Source: Afipia sp. OHSU_II-C1
GTDB lineage: Bacteria > Pseudomonadota > Alphaproteobacteria > Rhizobiales > Xanthobacteraceae
Assembly: GCF_000497575.1 (NCBI RefSeq)
Contig: NZ_APJI01000015.1
Span: forward strand, 207,610-271,609
Direction: 5' to 3'
Length of the DNA stretch: 64,000 bases
The notes beneath the pieces are model-generated. The model saw only the letters and a program-made list of their open reading frames with translations. It searched no databases and was not told the origin of the DNA. Made by a program: the position numbers and the translations under genes. Shown here in pieces: positions 9,122 to 18,540 of the stretch (its first letter is position 1; the number at the start of each line of letters is the position of its first letter).

Positions 9122-10273
9122 CTACTTGTATAAGTACCCGACCGGCCGGCCTTCGGTGCGGAGAGGACGGACGTCCCTCCCTGTAATGATCTGGCCGGCC
9201 AGCCCGTCAATCTCATCCCGCTGCGTCGGCGTCCAACTGCGAAGACTGTCCATGCCCTTCAGCAGGCCAAGCCGCAGGACTTGCGTATTTTCGCCGACAC
9301 CGACGAGGGAGATCGTATTCTTGCTCGCAGTCACCACATCGCCGGCCGCGAGCTCGAAAGTCTTGCCCGCACTGTCCTTGAATTCGGCCGTGCCGCGAAT
9401 GACGCGATGGATAACGACCTCGCCCTTCGCGAGACAGGCTGCGTCCGCTGTTGCGGACGTACTCTTGGGCAGGAGCGAGTGCCCGCGCGGATCGGTTGCG
9501 ATGATGTGGCCGGTGACAAGATGACCGCTTGGAATCTCGATTCCAATATCGCGCACATAAACCGGCATGGCCGACTTGATGAGACTGTCGGGTGAGCCGG
9601 CCGCCAGCGGCTTGAACAGCGCATCCAGTGCCAATGGGTCCTGAAGCCAGAAGCCGGCATCGGCCGGGCGATCATGCAGCGGATGGCTCCACGCCACACG
9701 CGGCGTTTCATCTTCGTTGATCTGATCCGGACCCACAATCGTCGGGTTGGGAAATGTCGTGGGATCGGTAATGAAGGCTTCAAGAAATTTTCCCGAGTAG
9801 CCCATCGAAATCGGATCGGGCGCCACGGTCTGCGGCGTCTTCAGATTCTCCTCCGTCGACAACCCCGACCATGTGTAGAAGAGCTGACGATGCACGATCG
9901 CGCTTTGCAGCATCACCGCGCCGGGGCCGACGTTGTAGAAGCGTCCATCGTAATCGAAGGTGAACATGCCCGACGTGACCAGCACGAGTTGGAAGCCGCC
10001 CGGCGGAAGATGAAGATGGAAATCGGTGGGACCTGTATCCGGGAGATAGATCGGCAGGTTTGTCGCCACCTCATGGAGCAGGAAGGCTTCGTTATTCGCA
10101 TGGAAACCTTCGTCCGCGCGGCTGTAGAGCGCCTGCGGGCGATACGTCGCCTCGTATGTCGTATCCTTGTGGCGATCGATGGCGACGAAGCTCTGGGTAT
10201 TCAGACGAATGGGGGCGCCGTTCGGGCGCGTGAGACCAGACGATTTTGAACCGACCGCAGCATGTACATTCAT
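9122..10273 (-). CDS. Bicupin-type protein, function unknown
   Basis: A 383-residue protein with two regions of cupin character. The first, near residues 75-130, contains DFHLHLPPGGFQLVLV and TFDYDGRFYNVGPGAVML; the second, near 270-340, contains GEVVIHRVIRGTAEF and FELAAGDVVTASKN. It has no signal peptide. The start at 10273 follows GGAGGATG, a good ribosome site; an upstream frame to 10354 lacks one. The gene is isolated on the minus strand. Cupins of this size include gentisate-type dioxygenases and regulators, but the metal-binding His pattern is not complete enough in either domain to claim an oxygenase. Confidence 0.7.
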   Translation of the reverse strand: MNVHAAVGSKSSGLTRPNGAPIRLNTQSFVAIDRHKDTTYEATYRPQALYSRADEGFHANNEAFLLHEVATNLPIYLPDTGPTDFHLHLPPGGFQLVLVTSGMFTFDYDGRFYNVGPGAVMLQSAIVHRQLFYTWSGLSTEENLKTPQTVAPDPISMGYSGKFLEAFITDPTTFPNPTIVGPDQINEDETPRVAWSHPLHDRPADAGFWLQDPLALDALFKPLAAGSPDSLIKSAMPVYVRDIGIEIPSGHLVTGHIIATDPRGHSLLPKSTSATADAACLAKGEVVIHRVIRGTAEFKDSAGKTFELAAGDVVTASKNTISLVGVGENTQVLRLGLLKGMDSLRSWTPTQRDEIDGLAGQIITGRDVRPLRTEGRPVGYLYK

Positions 10274-10551
10274 AGCATCCTCCAATCCGGGCGACCGGCG
10301 CCGGCGCAGTTGCTTCTGCAATGCATCATGCGAATTCCACGCCAGCACCCGCATCGCGAGCGGTCACAGCGTGCGGAAGTTTTGCGCAATCAAAGATGTG
10401 GCTGAGTCCGTGCGGGATTCAGCCTGATGACGATCTGGGGCCTGGCCGTCGCGCAACGCGCCGCCTCTGGCATCCCAGGAAAGCGCTCGTTCAGGCAAGC
10501 ACACGCAGCCGCAACCGGCCCAGCGATCAGGCAATTGCGCAGCGCCGCTGC

Positions 10552-11205
10552 CTAATATTCAACCTCGAGCTCTTCGATTTCGGCCGGCTCCTGCCGCGCG
10601 GCCTCGACCCACTCCTGCATTTCAGGAAGGCTCATCACCCGTTTTGCATAGCTCGCCAAGGACGGGCTGATCTGCACGTCGTAGGTCAGGAAGCGAGTCA
10701 CCACGGGGGCATACATCGCGTCCGCCATCGACCGATGTCCGAACAGGAACGGGCCGCCGGACTTTTCAAGGCAGTCGCTCCAGATCGCGCAGACCCGATC
10801 GATGTCCGCCTGCGCCCGCGACCAGACCTTGAAGCCCGGGAAATGCCCCTTGATGTTGACCGGCAATGACGAGCGCAGCGTGGTGAAGCCCGAATGAATC
10901 TCGCCGCAGATCGACCGGCAGTGCGCCCGCGGAATCCGCTCGGACGGCAACAGGCCCGCTTCCGGCATGAGATCGTTGAGATATTCGCCGATCGCCAGCG
11001 TGTCCCAGACCACCGCCCCCTCATGACGCAGGCACGGCACCAGGATCGACGACGACAGCAACAGGATTTCCGCCCGGGCCGACGGATCGTCCGCCGCCGT
11101 GACGATCTCATCGAACTCGAGCCCCGAGAACTTGGTCAGCAGCCAGCCGCGCAGCGACCATGAGGAGTAGTTCTTGCTGCTGATGGTCAACGTGGCCTTG
11201 GCCAT
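10552..11205 (-). CDS. Glutathione S-transferase family protein
   Basis: A 217-residue protein with an N-terminal thioredoxin-like domain (residues 1-80: LTISSKNYSSWSLRGWLL, then VPCLRHEGAVVWDTLAIGEY, which supplies the cis-Pro and glutathione contact) and a C-terminal helical domain. The Ser-Ser-Trp-Ser motif near the start replaces the Cys or Tyr of other classes and is typical of the YfcF-like bacterial group. The ATG is preceded by GGAGAG. It is transcribed alone, divergently from the PHB depolymerase gene. It may act in detoxification; the substrate is unknown. Confidence 0.85.
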   Translation of the reverse strand: MAKATLTISSKNYSSWSLRGWLLTKFSGLEFDEIVTAADDPSARAEILLLSSSILVPCLRHEGAVVWDTLAIGEYLNDLMPEAGLLPSERIPRAHCRSICGEIHSGFTTLRSSLPVNIKGHFPGFKVWSRAQADIDRVCAIWSDCLEKSGGPFLFGHRSMADAMYAPVVTRFLTYDVQISPSLASYAKRVMSLPEMQEWVEAARQEPAEIEELEVEY

Positions 11206-11392
11206 GGTCGCTCTCCTAACGCCTGCACATCAAAGAGGCGGATCGCACTTTTCCGCCCGGTTATGCCCGCGCCTGCCTGTTGTTTAAGCGCTTGCTCCTT
11301 TTACACACAGCAAACGACATGCCAGTCCGAATGGCCGATTGACGGGGCTTTGGCGTCAAGTTTGCATGGCACAAAGCAAGGGAATGTGCCGG

Positions 11393-12616
11393 ATGTCGCC
11401 AATGATGTACCAGACCTATCAGAACACCATGGACATGACGGCCCCGTGGCGAAACGGGGCCTCAACGGCGCTGTCCTATCTGAAAATGCTGCCCGAAGGT
11501 TTTTCGGACAAGGTGTTCGGCCGCCTCGCCGCAACACTCGAACTGATGTCGCGCAGTTCGCTGACCTACAAGCGGCCGGACTACGACATCAAGCCGGTCG
11601 CGGTCGGCAACCGGGAATGGCCGGTGATCGAGGAAGTCCCGTTCGCGACGCCGTTCGGCTCGCTGCTGCATTTCAAGAAGGATGGCGCGCCGGACCAGCC
11701 GAAGGTTTTGCTGGTCGCGCCGATGTCGGGTCATTTCGCGACACTGCTGCGCGGCACGGTGCAGACGCTGTTGCAGGATCACGACGTCTACATCACCGAC
11801 TGGCACAATCCGCGCGACATTCCGCTCGATCAGGGCAAGTTCGGCCTCGACGAATATACCGAGCATCTCATCACCTTCATGGATCAGCTCGGCCCGAAGT
11901 CTCACATGGTGGCGGTGTGCCAGCCGTCGGTATCGGCGCTGGCGGCCTGCGCCATCATGTCGGAAGACAATCATCGTGCGCGCCCGGCGAGCCTCACTTT
12001 GATGGCGGGGCCGATCGATACGCGCATTGCGCCAACCAAGGTCAACGAATTCGCAACCTCGAAGCCGCTGAAGTGGTTCGAGGACAATCTGATCAACTAC
12101 GTGCCGATGCAGTGCAAGGGCGCCTTCCGCAAGGTCTATCCCGGCTTCATTCAGGTCACCGCGTTCGTGTCGATGAATCTCGAACGGCACGTCAAGTCGC
12201 ACAAGGACTTGCTGGAGCATCTGGCGAAGGGTGAGGTTGAGAAAGCCGACACCATCAAGACCTTCTACGACGAGTATTTCGCGGTGATGGATCTGCCGGC
12301 GGATTTCTACATCGATACCATCCGCGATGTGTTTCAGGAACACCTGCTGCCGCAGGGCAAGCTCACCTACAAGGGACGCGCAGTGAACCCGGCCTCCATC
12401 AAGAAGATGGGCCTGATGACGGTGGAAGGTGAGAAGGACGACATCTGTTCAATCGGGCAGACGCTGGCGGCGCAGGATCTCTGCACCGGCGTGCGCGCCT
12501 ACCGAAAGGTGCATCACATGCAGGCGGGCGTCGGCCACTACGGTGTCTTCAGTGGCCGGAAATGGAACAACGAAATCTATCCGCTGCTGCGGGATTTCAT
12601 TCACGTCAATGCGTGA
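11393..12616 (+). CDS. phaZ: Intracellular polyhydroxyalkanoate (PHB) depolymerase
   Basis: A 407-residue alpha/beta hydrolase without signal peptide. The nucleophile elbow is VCQPSVSALAA, with Cys in the position used by intracellular PHB depolymerases; the C-terminal PHB_depo_C domain carries VEGEKDDICSIGQT and the His of GVGHYGVFSG. It mobilises stored PHB granules. I prefer the ATG at 11393 because AAGGGA is 9 bases upstream; in-frame ATGs at 11366 and 11384 would lengthen it slightly. It lies alone between a glutathione transferase and tartrate dehydratase. A phasin-like gene is found 40 kb away in this window (52315). Confidence 0.92.
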   Translation: MSPMMYQTYQNTMDMTAPWRNGASTALSYLKMLPEGFSDKVFGRLAATLELMSRSSLTYKRPDYDIKPVAVGNREWPVIEEVPFATPFGSLLHFKKDGAPDQPKVLLVAPMSGHFATLLRGTVQTLLQDHDVYITDWHNPRDIPLDQGKFGLDEYTEHLITFMDQLGPKSHMVAVCQPSVSALAACAIMSEDNHRARPASLTLMAGPIDTRIAPTKVNEFATSKPLKWFEDNLINYVPMQCKGAFRKVYPGFIQVTAFVSMNLERHVKSHKDLLEHLAKGEVEKADTIKTFYDEYFAVMDLPADFYIDTIRDVFQEHLLPQGKLTYKGRAVNPASIKKMGLMTVEGEKDDICSIGQTLAAQDLCTGVRAYRKVHHMQAGVGHYGVFSGRKWNNEIYPLLRDFIHVNA

Positions 12617-12643
12617 CGGCTTGGCCGGAGTGGCGGGCCCACG

Positions 12644-13813
12644 CTACTCCGCCAGCGCTTTCATCTCCCTATAGAGATCGGATTTGCCCTCGAAGCCGAT
12701 GCCCGGCAGGTCGGGCATGGTGATGTGGCCGTTCTCGACCCGCACGCCATCCGGGAAGCCGCCGTAAGGCTGGAACAGATCCGGATAACTCTCGTTGCCG
12801 CCAAGGCCGAGACCCGCTGCGATGTTCAATGACATCTGATGCCCGCCATGCGGGATGCAGCGCGACGGCGACCAGCCATGGGTCTTCAGCACATCGAGCG
12901 TGCGCAGGTATTCGCAAAGCCCGTACGACAAGGCGCAGTCGAACTGCAGCCAGTCGCGATCCGGCCGCATACCGCCGTAGCGAATGAGATTGCGCGCGTC
13001 CTGATGGCTGAACAGATTCTCGCCGGTGGCCATCGGGCCGGGATAGAATTCGGCGAGCGCCGCCTGCAGCTGGAAGTCGAGCGGATCGCCGACTTCCTCG
13101 TACCAGAACAATGGATACTCGCGCAGCATCTTGGCGTAGGCGATGCCGGTCTCCAGATCGAAGCGGCCGTTGGCATCCACCGCAAGCTGCGCCTGATTGC
13201 CGATCTCCTTCAGCACCGCCTCGATGCGCTCCTGATCTTCCGCGATCGATGCACCGCCGATCTTCATCTTGACGACATTGTAGCCGCGATCGAGATAGCC
13301 GCGCATCTCGCCGCGTAGCGCCGACAGATCCTTGCCCGGATAGTAGTAGCCACCCGCCGCATAGACGAACACGCGCGGATCGGCCTTGCGATTGTGACGC
13401 TCCGCCAGCAGGCGAAACAGCGGCTTGCCGGCGATCTTCGCCACCGCATCCCAGATCGCCATGTCGATGGTGCCCACCGCCACCGAGCGCTCACCGTGGC
13501 CGCCGGGCTTCTCGTTCGACATCAGCGCCGCCCAAGCCTTGTCGGGATCGATGTTGTCGCCAGACGAATCCAGCAGCGTCTTCGGATCGGCTTCCAGCAG
13601 CCGCGGCGCGAAGCGTTCGCGGATCAGGCCGCCCTGCCCGTAACGTCCGTTGGAATTAAACCCGTAGCCGACCACGCGCTTGCCGTCGCGAACCGCATCG
13701 GTGACAACAGCGACGAGGCTGGTCGTCATCTTCGTAAAGTCGATGTAGGCATTGCGGATCGGGGACGAGATCGGCTTGGTGACTTCGCGAACATCGACGA
13801 TACGGACGGACAT
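12644..13813 (-). CDS. tarD: D(-)-tartrate dehydratase (enolase superfamily)
   Basis: A 389-residue member of the mandelate racemase subgroup of the enolase superfamily that converts D-tartrate to oxaloacetate. The KxK motif (VVKMKIGG, residues 180-187) gives Lys184; metal ligands are Asp213 (AVDANGRF), Glu239 (FWYEEVGDP) and Glu265 (ATGENLF); the acid/base His322 lies in CIPHGGHQ. These numbers equal those published for the B. japonicum enzyme, so the assignment is strong. The gene is convergent with phaZ and has no transporter beside it. Function rests on conservation of active-site residues and overall likeness recalled from the B. japonicum protein. Confidence 0.93.
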   Translation of the reverse strand: MSVRIVDVREVTKPISSPIRNAYIDFTKMTTSLVAVVTDAVRDGKRVVGYGFNSNGRYGQGGLIRERFAPRLLEADPKTLLDSSGDNIDPDKAWAALMSNEKPGGHGERSVAVGTIDMAIWDAVAKIAGKPLFRLLAERHNRKADPRVFVYAAGGYYYPGKDLSALRGEMRGYLDRGYNVVKMKIGGASIAEDQERIEAVLKEIGNQAQLAVDANGRFDLETGIAYAKMLREYPLFWYEEVGDPLDFQLQAALAEFYPGPMATGENLFSHQDARNLIRYGGMRPDRDWLQFDCALSYGLCEYLRTLDVLKTHGWSPSRCIPHGGHQMSLNIAAGLGLGGNESYPDLFQPYGGFPDGVRVENGHITMPDLPGIGFEGKSDLYREMKALAE

Positions 13814-13959
13814 GGACGGCTGGCTCCTTCACTCTCGCGCGATGTCTACGCCACAAGGCGGAAAGTTCAAGCGAAACAGCGATTTTTTGCCACAGCCGAG
13901 CTCTTTTCCGCGGTTCCGCCCGTGTGGTAGAGAATGTGCCGAAAGCCCGGAGACTTATC

Positions 13960-15363
13960 GTGCGCGCCATGCTGCGTTCTCTGCTGATCCTGTTTGCAGT
14001 TCTCACTGCGGCGCAGTTCTCCATGACTGCCGCGCAGGCCGACAAACGCGTGGCTCTGGTGCTTGGCATCTCCGCGTATCAGCATGTCGCCAAGCTGCCG
14101 AACCCATCGAATGACGCCGATGCCATGGCAGCGCTATTCCGGAAATCCGGGTTCGATGTGGTCGAGACCAAGCGCGACGTCGGCATCGCCGATCTGCGCC
14201 GCGCGGTCGGCGACTTCTCCGACAAGGCGCAGGACGCCGATGTCGCCGTGGTGTTCTTCGCCGGGCATGGCATCGAGGTCGACGGCACCAACTATCTGGT
14301 GCCCGCCGATGCAAAACTCGCGCGCGATTTCGACATCGAGGACGAAGCGCTGTCGCTCGACCGGCTGCTGAAGGCAATCGAGCCCGCCAAGCGCTTGCGC
14401 CTCGTGATGTTGGACGCCTGCCGCGACAACCCCTTCGCCAAGACGATGAAGCGCACGGTTGCGTCGCGCTCGGTCGGACGCGGCCTCGCCAAGATCGAGC
14501 CGACGGTCTCGGACACCCTGATCGCGTTCGCGGCGAAGGCGGGCTCGGTGGCACTCGACGGCGACAACAGCAACAGCCCCTTCACCACGGCACTGCTTGA
14601 ACATATCGCAACGCCGGGAGTCGATCTGCGCATTGCGTTCGGCCGGGTGCGGGACGCGGTGCTGACCTCCACCGCCCGCAAACAAGAACCCTATGTCTAC
14701 GGCTCGCTCGGCGGCAACACGGTCGCGATTGTCGATGCGAATGTTGCTGCGGCGAAAGCCGAAACCAAGCCTGCACCCGCGCAGGTCGCGGCGGCCGACC
14801 CCGCCGCTTCCGTGGGGCCGCGCGCAATTGCGGTCGCGCCTGCGCCATCATCCAACGAAATCGCGGAAGCCTGGCGCGCGGTCTCCACCACCACAAGCCC
14901 CACAGTGCTGGAAGCTTTCGTGCGCCGCTTCGGCGACAGTATCTATGGCGACCTCGCCCGCGCCCGCTTACAGGACATGAAGGCATCGGAGACAAAAGTC
15001 GCCACAAAGTCGGATGAGCGCTCGCTGCATCCCGCGCCGATCGTCACGGCGCCGACCACGGCGCCGTCAGCCGGGGCGACGACCGCCGCTGCGAACGGCT
15101 ATCTCGGATGCTTCAGGGATCAGGGCAAGCGCGATCTCGATGGCTACACCTTCTACGACGGCAAGATGACCACGCAGCTTTGCATCTCAACATGCCGCGA
15201 GAAGGGCTTCAGCCATGCCGGCACGCAATATGCCGGGCACTGCTTTTGCGGCAACAAGTATGGCGCTGCCGGCCCTGCCACGAACTGCGATGCGAAGTGC
15301 ACCGGTAACCGCGACGAAATTTGCGGCGGCACCTGGGCCAACTCGATCTACAAGGTGAATTGA
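13960..15363 (+). CDS. Secreted caspase-like (peptidase C14) protein with C-terminal WSC domain
   Basis: A 467-residue protein: signal peptide (about residues 4-28, ending QA-D), caspase-like domain (about 29-240) with the catalytic His in VVFFAGHGIEVDG and the Cys in LVMLDACRDNPF, an Ala/Pro-rich linker, then a C-terminal WSC domain (about 380-467) with at least six Cys (GYLGCFRD, CISTCREKG, HCFCGN, CDAKC, EICGG). Bacterial caspase-like proteins cleave after basic residues; WSC domains bind carbohydrate. Export to the periplasm or outside is predicted. A GTG at 13960 is 7 bases after GGAG and is the likelier start; the ATG at 13969 is 16 bases away. The substrate and role are unknown. Confidence 0.85.
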   Translation: MRAMLRSLLILFAVLTAAQFSMTAAQADKRVALVLGISAYQHVAKLPNPSNDADAMAALFRKSGFDVVETKRDVGIADLRRAVGDFSDKAQDADVAVVFFAGHGIEVDGTNYLVPADAKLARDFDIEDEALSLDRLLKAIEPAKRLRLVMLDACRDNPFAKTMKRTVASRSVGRGLAKIEPTVSDTLIAFAAKAGSVALDGDNSNSPFTTALLEHIATPGVDLRIAFGRVRDAVLTSTARKQEPYVYGSLGGNTVAIVDANVAAAKAETKPAPAQVAAADPAASVGPRAIAVAPAPSSNEIAEAWRAVSTTTSPTVLEAFVRRFGDSIYGDLARARLQDMKASETKVATKSDERSLHPAPIVTAPTTAPSAGATTAAANGYLGCFRDQGKRDLDGYTFYDGKMTTQLCISTCREKGFSHAGTQYAGHCFCGNKYGAAGPATNCDAKCTGNRDEICGGTWANSIYKVN

Positions 15364-15382
15364 TCGCGCTGGCGAAGTCGCG

Positions 15383-15802
15383 CTACTCGCAGAACCGCTT
15401 TCCGTTCGTATAAAAGCAGAACGGTGAGCTGTCCGTGGCGGGTGTGATTTCGCGGCGAATGTTCCGCCTGTTCACGATTGCCGCTCGCTGATACTTGGTC
15501 AAACGGGGACCGGGCGCCACGCAGCCGCTGCTGAGTTTTTCGTCCGTCACGTTGGCCCAGACGGCCTTGGCGCCGTCGATGGTGCAGGTCTGCATCATCG
15601 CCTTATGCACACAAACGTTGGCGCCTTCACTGTATTTTCTGTTGTTGTACACGCACAGAAGTGCGGCAGGCTTCGGCTCGGCCGGCATCTTTTGCTCGGC
15701 TGTATTCTTTTGCTCGATCGCAGGCTTCTGCTCCGGCGGCGTTTGCGCAGCCGCAGGCACACCGAGCAGGACAAGAAGGCAAAGCGAGAGGATGCGGATC
15801 AT
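15383..15802 (-). CDS. Small secreted Cys-rich protein, DUF1496-like
   Basis: A 139-residue protein with a signal peptide (MIRILSLCLLVLLGVPAAAQ), a spacer with repeated EQK/AEPK units (residues 25-45) and a C-terminal part with about seven Cys, beginning CVYNNRKYSEGANVCVH, which resembles the short DUF1496 motif (Cys, aromatic, YSEGA, Cys). It ends FCFYTNGKRFCE. No catalytic motif was seen. I set the start at 15802, preceded by AGAGAGA. It is convergent with the caspase-WSC gene. It may be a periplasmic disulfide-bonded protein; function unknown. Confidence 0.7.
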   Translation of the reverse strand: MIRILSLCLLVLLGVPAAAQTPPEQKPAIEQKNTAEQKMPAEPKPAALLCVYNNRKYSEGANVCVHKAMMQTCTIDGAKAVWANVTDEKLSSGCVAPGPRLTKYQRAAIVNRRNIRREITPATDSSPFCFYTNGKRFCE

Positions 15803-15947
15803 TTCTCTCTCTTTAGCGCGGGGCGGCCCGGCAAAGAAGGCGACCGGCGCGAAAATGCTTAAGGAAAACAGCTTCAACTATCGTCAATTGAAAGATCGCC
15901 GCGATCTCCGGCCCGGCAACATACCGGACCGGATATCGCATTCGTGT

Positions 15948-17147
15948 TTACTTGGTCAGCGGGCAGCCCGAGTCCTTCGCCGACGGGAAGGCCTTGTCGC
16001 CCGGCACCACCGCCAGCTCCTTGTAATAGTCCCAGGGCTTCTTGGATTCGGACGGCTTCTTGACTTCGAACAGGTAGAGGTCATGTACCATGCGGCCGTT
16101 TTCGAGCACCTTGCCGCCCTGCGCGAAGTCGTCATCGACCGGCAGTTCCTTCAGCTTCTTGGCCACCGCCTCAGTGTCCTTGGTGCCTGCGGCCTTTACG
16201 GCCTTCAGATACGACAAGGTCGCAGAGTAGGTGCCAGCCTGGATCATATTCGGCATCCGGCCGGTGCGCTTGAAGAACTTCTCACCGAAGTTGCGCGAAC
16301 GCGCGTCACGATCCCAGTAGTAACCCTCCGTCAGCACCAGGCCCTGCGCGGCCTCGAGACCCAGGCCGTGAACTTCAGCCGCCGTCAGCAGCAGTCCGGC
16401 GAGTTTCTGGCCACCCTTGACGATGCCGAATTCCGCCGCCTGCTTGATCGAGTTCGTGGTGTCGAGACCGGCATTGGCGAGCCCGATGATTTTCGCTTTC
16501 GAGCTTTGGGCCTGCAGCAGGAACGAGGAGAAGTCGGCGGTGTTCAGCGGAATGCGAACCGCGCCCACGACCTTTCCGCCCTGCTGTGTAACGAAGTCGC
16601 CGGTGTCTTTTTCGAGCGCATGGCCGAACGCATAATCCGCGGTCATGAAGAACCATGTGTCGCCGCCGGCCTTCACCAGCGCGCCCCCGGTGCCGTAGGC
16701 GAGCGCGCGGGTATCATACGCCCAGTGGAAACCGTAAGGCTGACAGGCATCGCCGCTCAGACGCGAGGTCGCAGCGCCGACCACGATGTCGATCTTCTTC
16801 ATCTGCTTGGAGAGATCATGCACTGCGAGCGCCACCGACGACGTGGTCAGCTCGGTGATCATGTCGACGTTTTCAACTTCATACCAGCGGCGCGCAATGC
16901 TGACGCCGAGGTCCGGCTTGTTCTGGTGATCGGCGGAGACAACTTCAATCTTCTGACCAAGCACCGAGCCGCCGAACTCCTCGACCGCCATCTTGGCTGC
17001 TTCAAAGGACCACTTGCCGCCATAGTCGGCATAGACGCCGGACTGATCGTTGAGAATGCCGATCTTGACGCCCTGCTGCGCGGAAGCCGGCAGTGCCGTC
17101 GTCAGGCTGAACGCCGCGACCGCTGCGGCGAGAAACTTCGATGTCAT
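15948..17147 (-). CDS. Branched-chain-type ABC transporter substrate-binding protein (LivK-like)
   Basis: A 399-residue periplasmic binding protein of the receptor ligand-binding type I fold. The signal peptide covers residues 1-23 (ends ASA-Q); VKIGILNDQSGVYADYGG opens the first lobe, and DLSKQMKKIDIVVGAATSR lies near the hinge. The start at 17147 follows GGGAGCG; a longer frame to 17264 has no ribosome site. There is no permease or ATPase next to it, so it is an orphan binding protein, common in rhizobia. Substrates in this family range from branched-chain amino acids to aromatic acids and urea. Confidence 0.88.
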   Translation of the reverse strand: MTSKFLAAAVAAFSLTTALPASAQQGVKIGILNDQSGVYADYGGKWSFEAAKMAVEEFGGSVLGQKIEVVSADHQNKPDLGVSIARRWYEVENVDMITELTTSSVALAVHDLSKQMKKIDIVVGAATSRLSGDACQPYGFHWAYDTRALAYGTGGALVKAGGDTWFFMTADYAFGHALEKDTGDFVTQQGGKVVGAVRIPLNTADFSSFLLQAQSSKAKIIGLANAGLDTTNSIKQAAEFGIVKGGQKLAGLLLTAAEVHGLGLEAAQGLVLTEGYYWDRDARSRNFGEKFFKRTGRMPNMIQAGTYSATLSYLKAVKAAGTKDTEAVAKKLKELPVDDDFAQGGKVLENGRMVHDLYLFEVKKPSESKKPWDYYKELAVVPGDKAFPSAKDSGCPLTK

Positions 17148-17282
17148 ATTGCGCTCCCAGTTATTCTTGTTTGAGAGGCCTTTATAGCGGCATCGGGTTC
17201 GCGCGGGGCATTGAACTTTCGCATCGGCTCTGTGCAGCGCGCGCAAAGATTTTGCGGCGCACAAGGAATTGAGACCGAGGAA

Positions 17283-17549
17283 TCAGCGCCTGAACCGGCC
17301 GGCAGAAAGTTTGCGGAAGCGCACTCCCTTTCCGTCCGCGAGCCGGGTCGCCTCATAACCTCCATCGCGGATTGCATCCCGCTGCGGGCGCGCGTTTTCA
17401 GGGTTGCGCTCTTTCTCCCACCATGACGCCCGCTGCGACGCGCGCGGCAGCGCGAACCCCAGCAGATCCTCGATCTCCTCGAAGGTCAGCACGAGTTCGT
17501 CCTTGGTCTGCTGCGAGAGATACTCGCGGAGTGGATCGTAGTCGCCCAA
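17283..17549 (-). CDS. Small cytoplasmic protein, DUF7662-like, TTG start
   Basis: An 88-residue protein with the pattern GDYDPLREYLSQQ, ELVLTFEEIEDLLGFALP and ASWWEKE, followed by a basic end with VRFRKL. This matches, from memory, a small family found across bacteria (DUF7662) of unknown function. No ATG is available in this frame; the TTG at 17549 is preceded by GGAG 8 bases upstream (on the minus strand), which supports it. It is divergent from the epimerase gene. The basic C-terminus (AGRFRR) could suggest nucleic acid contact, but nothing shows this. Confidence 0.6.
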   Translation of the reverse strand: MGDYDPLREYLSQQTKDELVLTFEEIEDLLGFALPRASQRASWWEKERNPENARPQRDAIRDGGYEATRLADGKGVRFRKLSAGRFRR

Positions 17550-17626
17550 ACGCGGGACTCCATCATTGAAAAGAGATAAGTGAGCCGATAGGTACGTCGC
17601 ATCGCCTCTCTTGAACAGGGTTTTTC

Positions 17627-18502
17627 GTGAATCTGTTTATCTTCGGTCTGGGCTTCAGCGGCAGAACCATCGCCGAGCGCCGTCTCGCCCGCGGTGACAC
17701 CGTGACCGGCACCGTACGATCGCAGGACAAGGCGCGCACGCTGTCCGCCGCAGGCGTGACCGCGCGGGTGTTCGGACATGATGGCCGCGATGACGTTATC
17801 GATTCCGATATCGCAGCCTGCGAGGCATTGCTGATTTCTGTTCCACCGGGTACCGGCGGAGATCCCGTCCTTGCGGCCTACGCCAGGCAAATCGCCTCGG
17901 CTCCCAACCTGCGCTGGATTGGCTATCTCTCGACCATCGGCGTTTATGGCGATCACGGCGGCGCATGGGTCGATGAACGGACGCCTGCGACGCCAACCAA
18001 TTCGCGCTCGCGCGAGCGCGCCGCCGCCGAACAGGCGTGGCTCGCCTTCGGTGCCGCGAACAACATTGCGGTGCAGATTTTCCGGCTTGCGGGCATTTAC
18101 GGTCCGGGCCAGAGCCAGCTCGTGCAACTGGCGCGCGGCACTGCACGCCGGATCATCAAGCCCGGACAGGTGTTCAACCGCATCCATGTCGAAGACATCG
18201 CGCGCGCGGTGGACGCTTCACTCGACCGGCCGCGTTCGGGCGCGATCTACAACGTCACCGATAATGAGCCCGCGCCGCCGCAGGATGTAGTCACCTTCGC
18301 GGCCTCGCTCTGCGGCGTCGCGCCGCCGCGCGAGATCAGTCTTGAAGACGCCGGCCTGACGGAGATGGGCCGCTCGTTCTATGCCGAAAGCAAGCGCGTG
18401 CGGAACGATCTGCTGCGCAATGAACTGGGTGTCACGCTCGCCTATCCGACCTATCGCGAGGGCTTGCGCGCGCTGCGCGCGGCCGGCGAAGGGCCGGGCT
18501 AG
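17627..18502 (+). CDS. NAD(P)-dependent epimerase/reductase of the atypical SDR type (YeeZ-like)
   Basis: A 291-residue Rossmann-fold protein starting with GTG. The dinucleotide-binding loop is LFIFGLGFSGRTIAE (Gly-x-Gly-x-x-Gly), and the middle contains the sequence YLSTIGVYGDHGG, which supplies Ser and Tyr of the extended SDR active site in altered spacing. RIHVEDIARAVDASL is the typical C-terminal signature. Homologues such as YeeZ have no firmly known substrate. The gene is convergent with the CoxL-like gene, the two ends being separated by a palindromic repeat. Confidence 0.85.
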   Translation: MNLFIFGLGFSGRTIAERRLARGDTVTGTVRSQDKARTLSAAGVTARVFGHDGRDDVIDSDIAACEALLISVPPGTGGDPVLAAYARQIASAPNLRWIGYLSTIGVYGDHGGAWVDERTPATPTNSRSRERAAAEQAWLAFGAANNIAVQIFRLAGIYGPGQSQLVQLARGTARRIIKPGQVFNRIHVEDIARAVDASLDRPRSGAIYNVTDNEPAPPQDVVTFAASLCGVAPPREISLEDAGLTEMGRSFYAESKRVRNDLLRNELGVTLAYPTYREGLRALRAAGEGPG

Positions 18503-18540
18503 AGCAGCTTTGGTAAAAATGTCGGCGCATCCGCGGTGCT

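Noticed and set aside
15495..17174. 559-codon plus-strand frame opposite the binding protein gene
   Set aside because: The minus-strand frame has a signal peptide and family motifs; the plus frame has biased composition typical of an antisense frame in GC-rich DNA.
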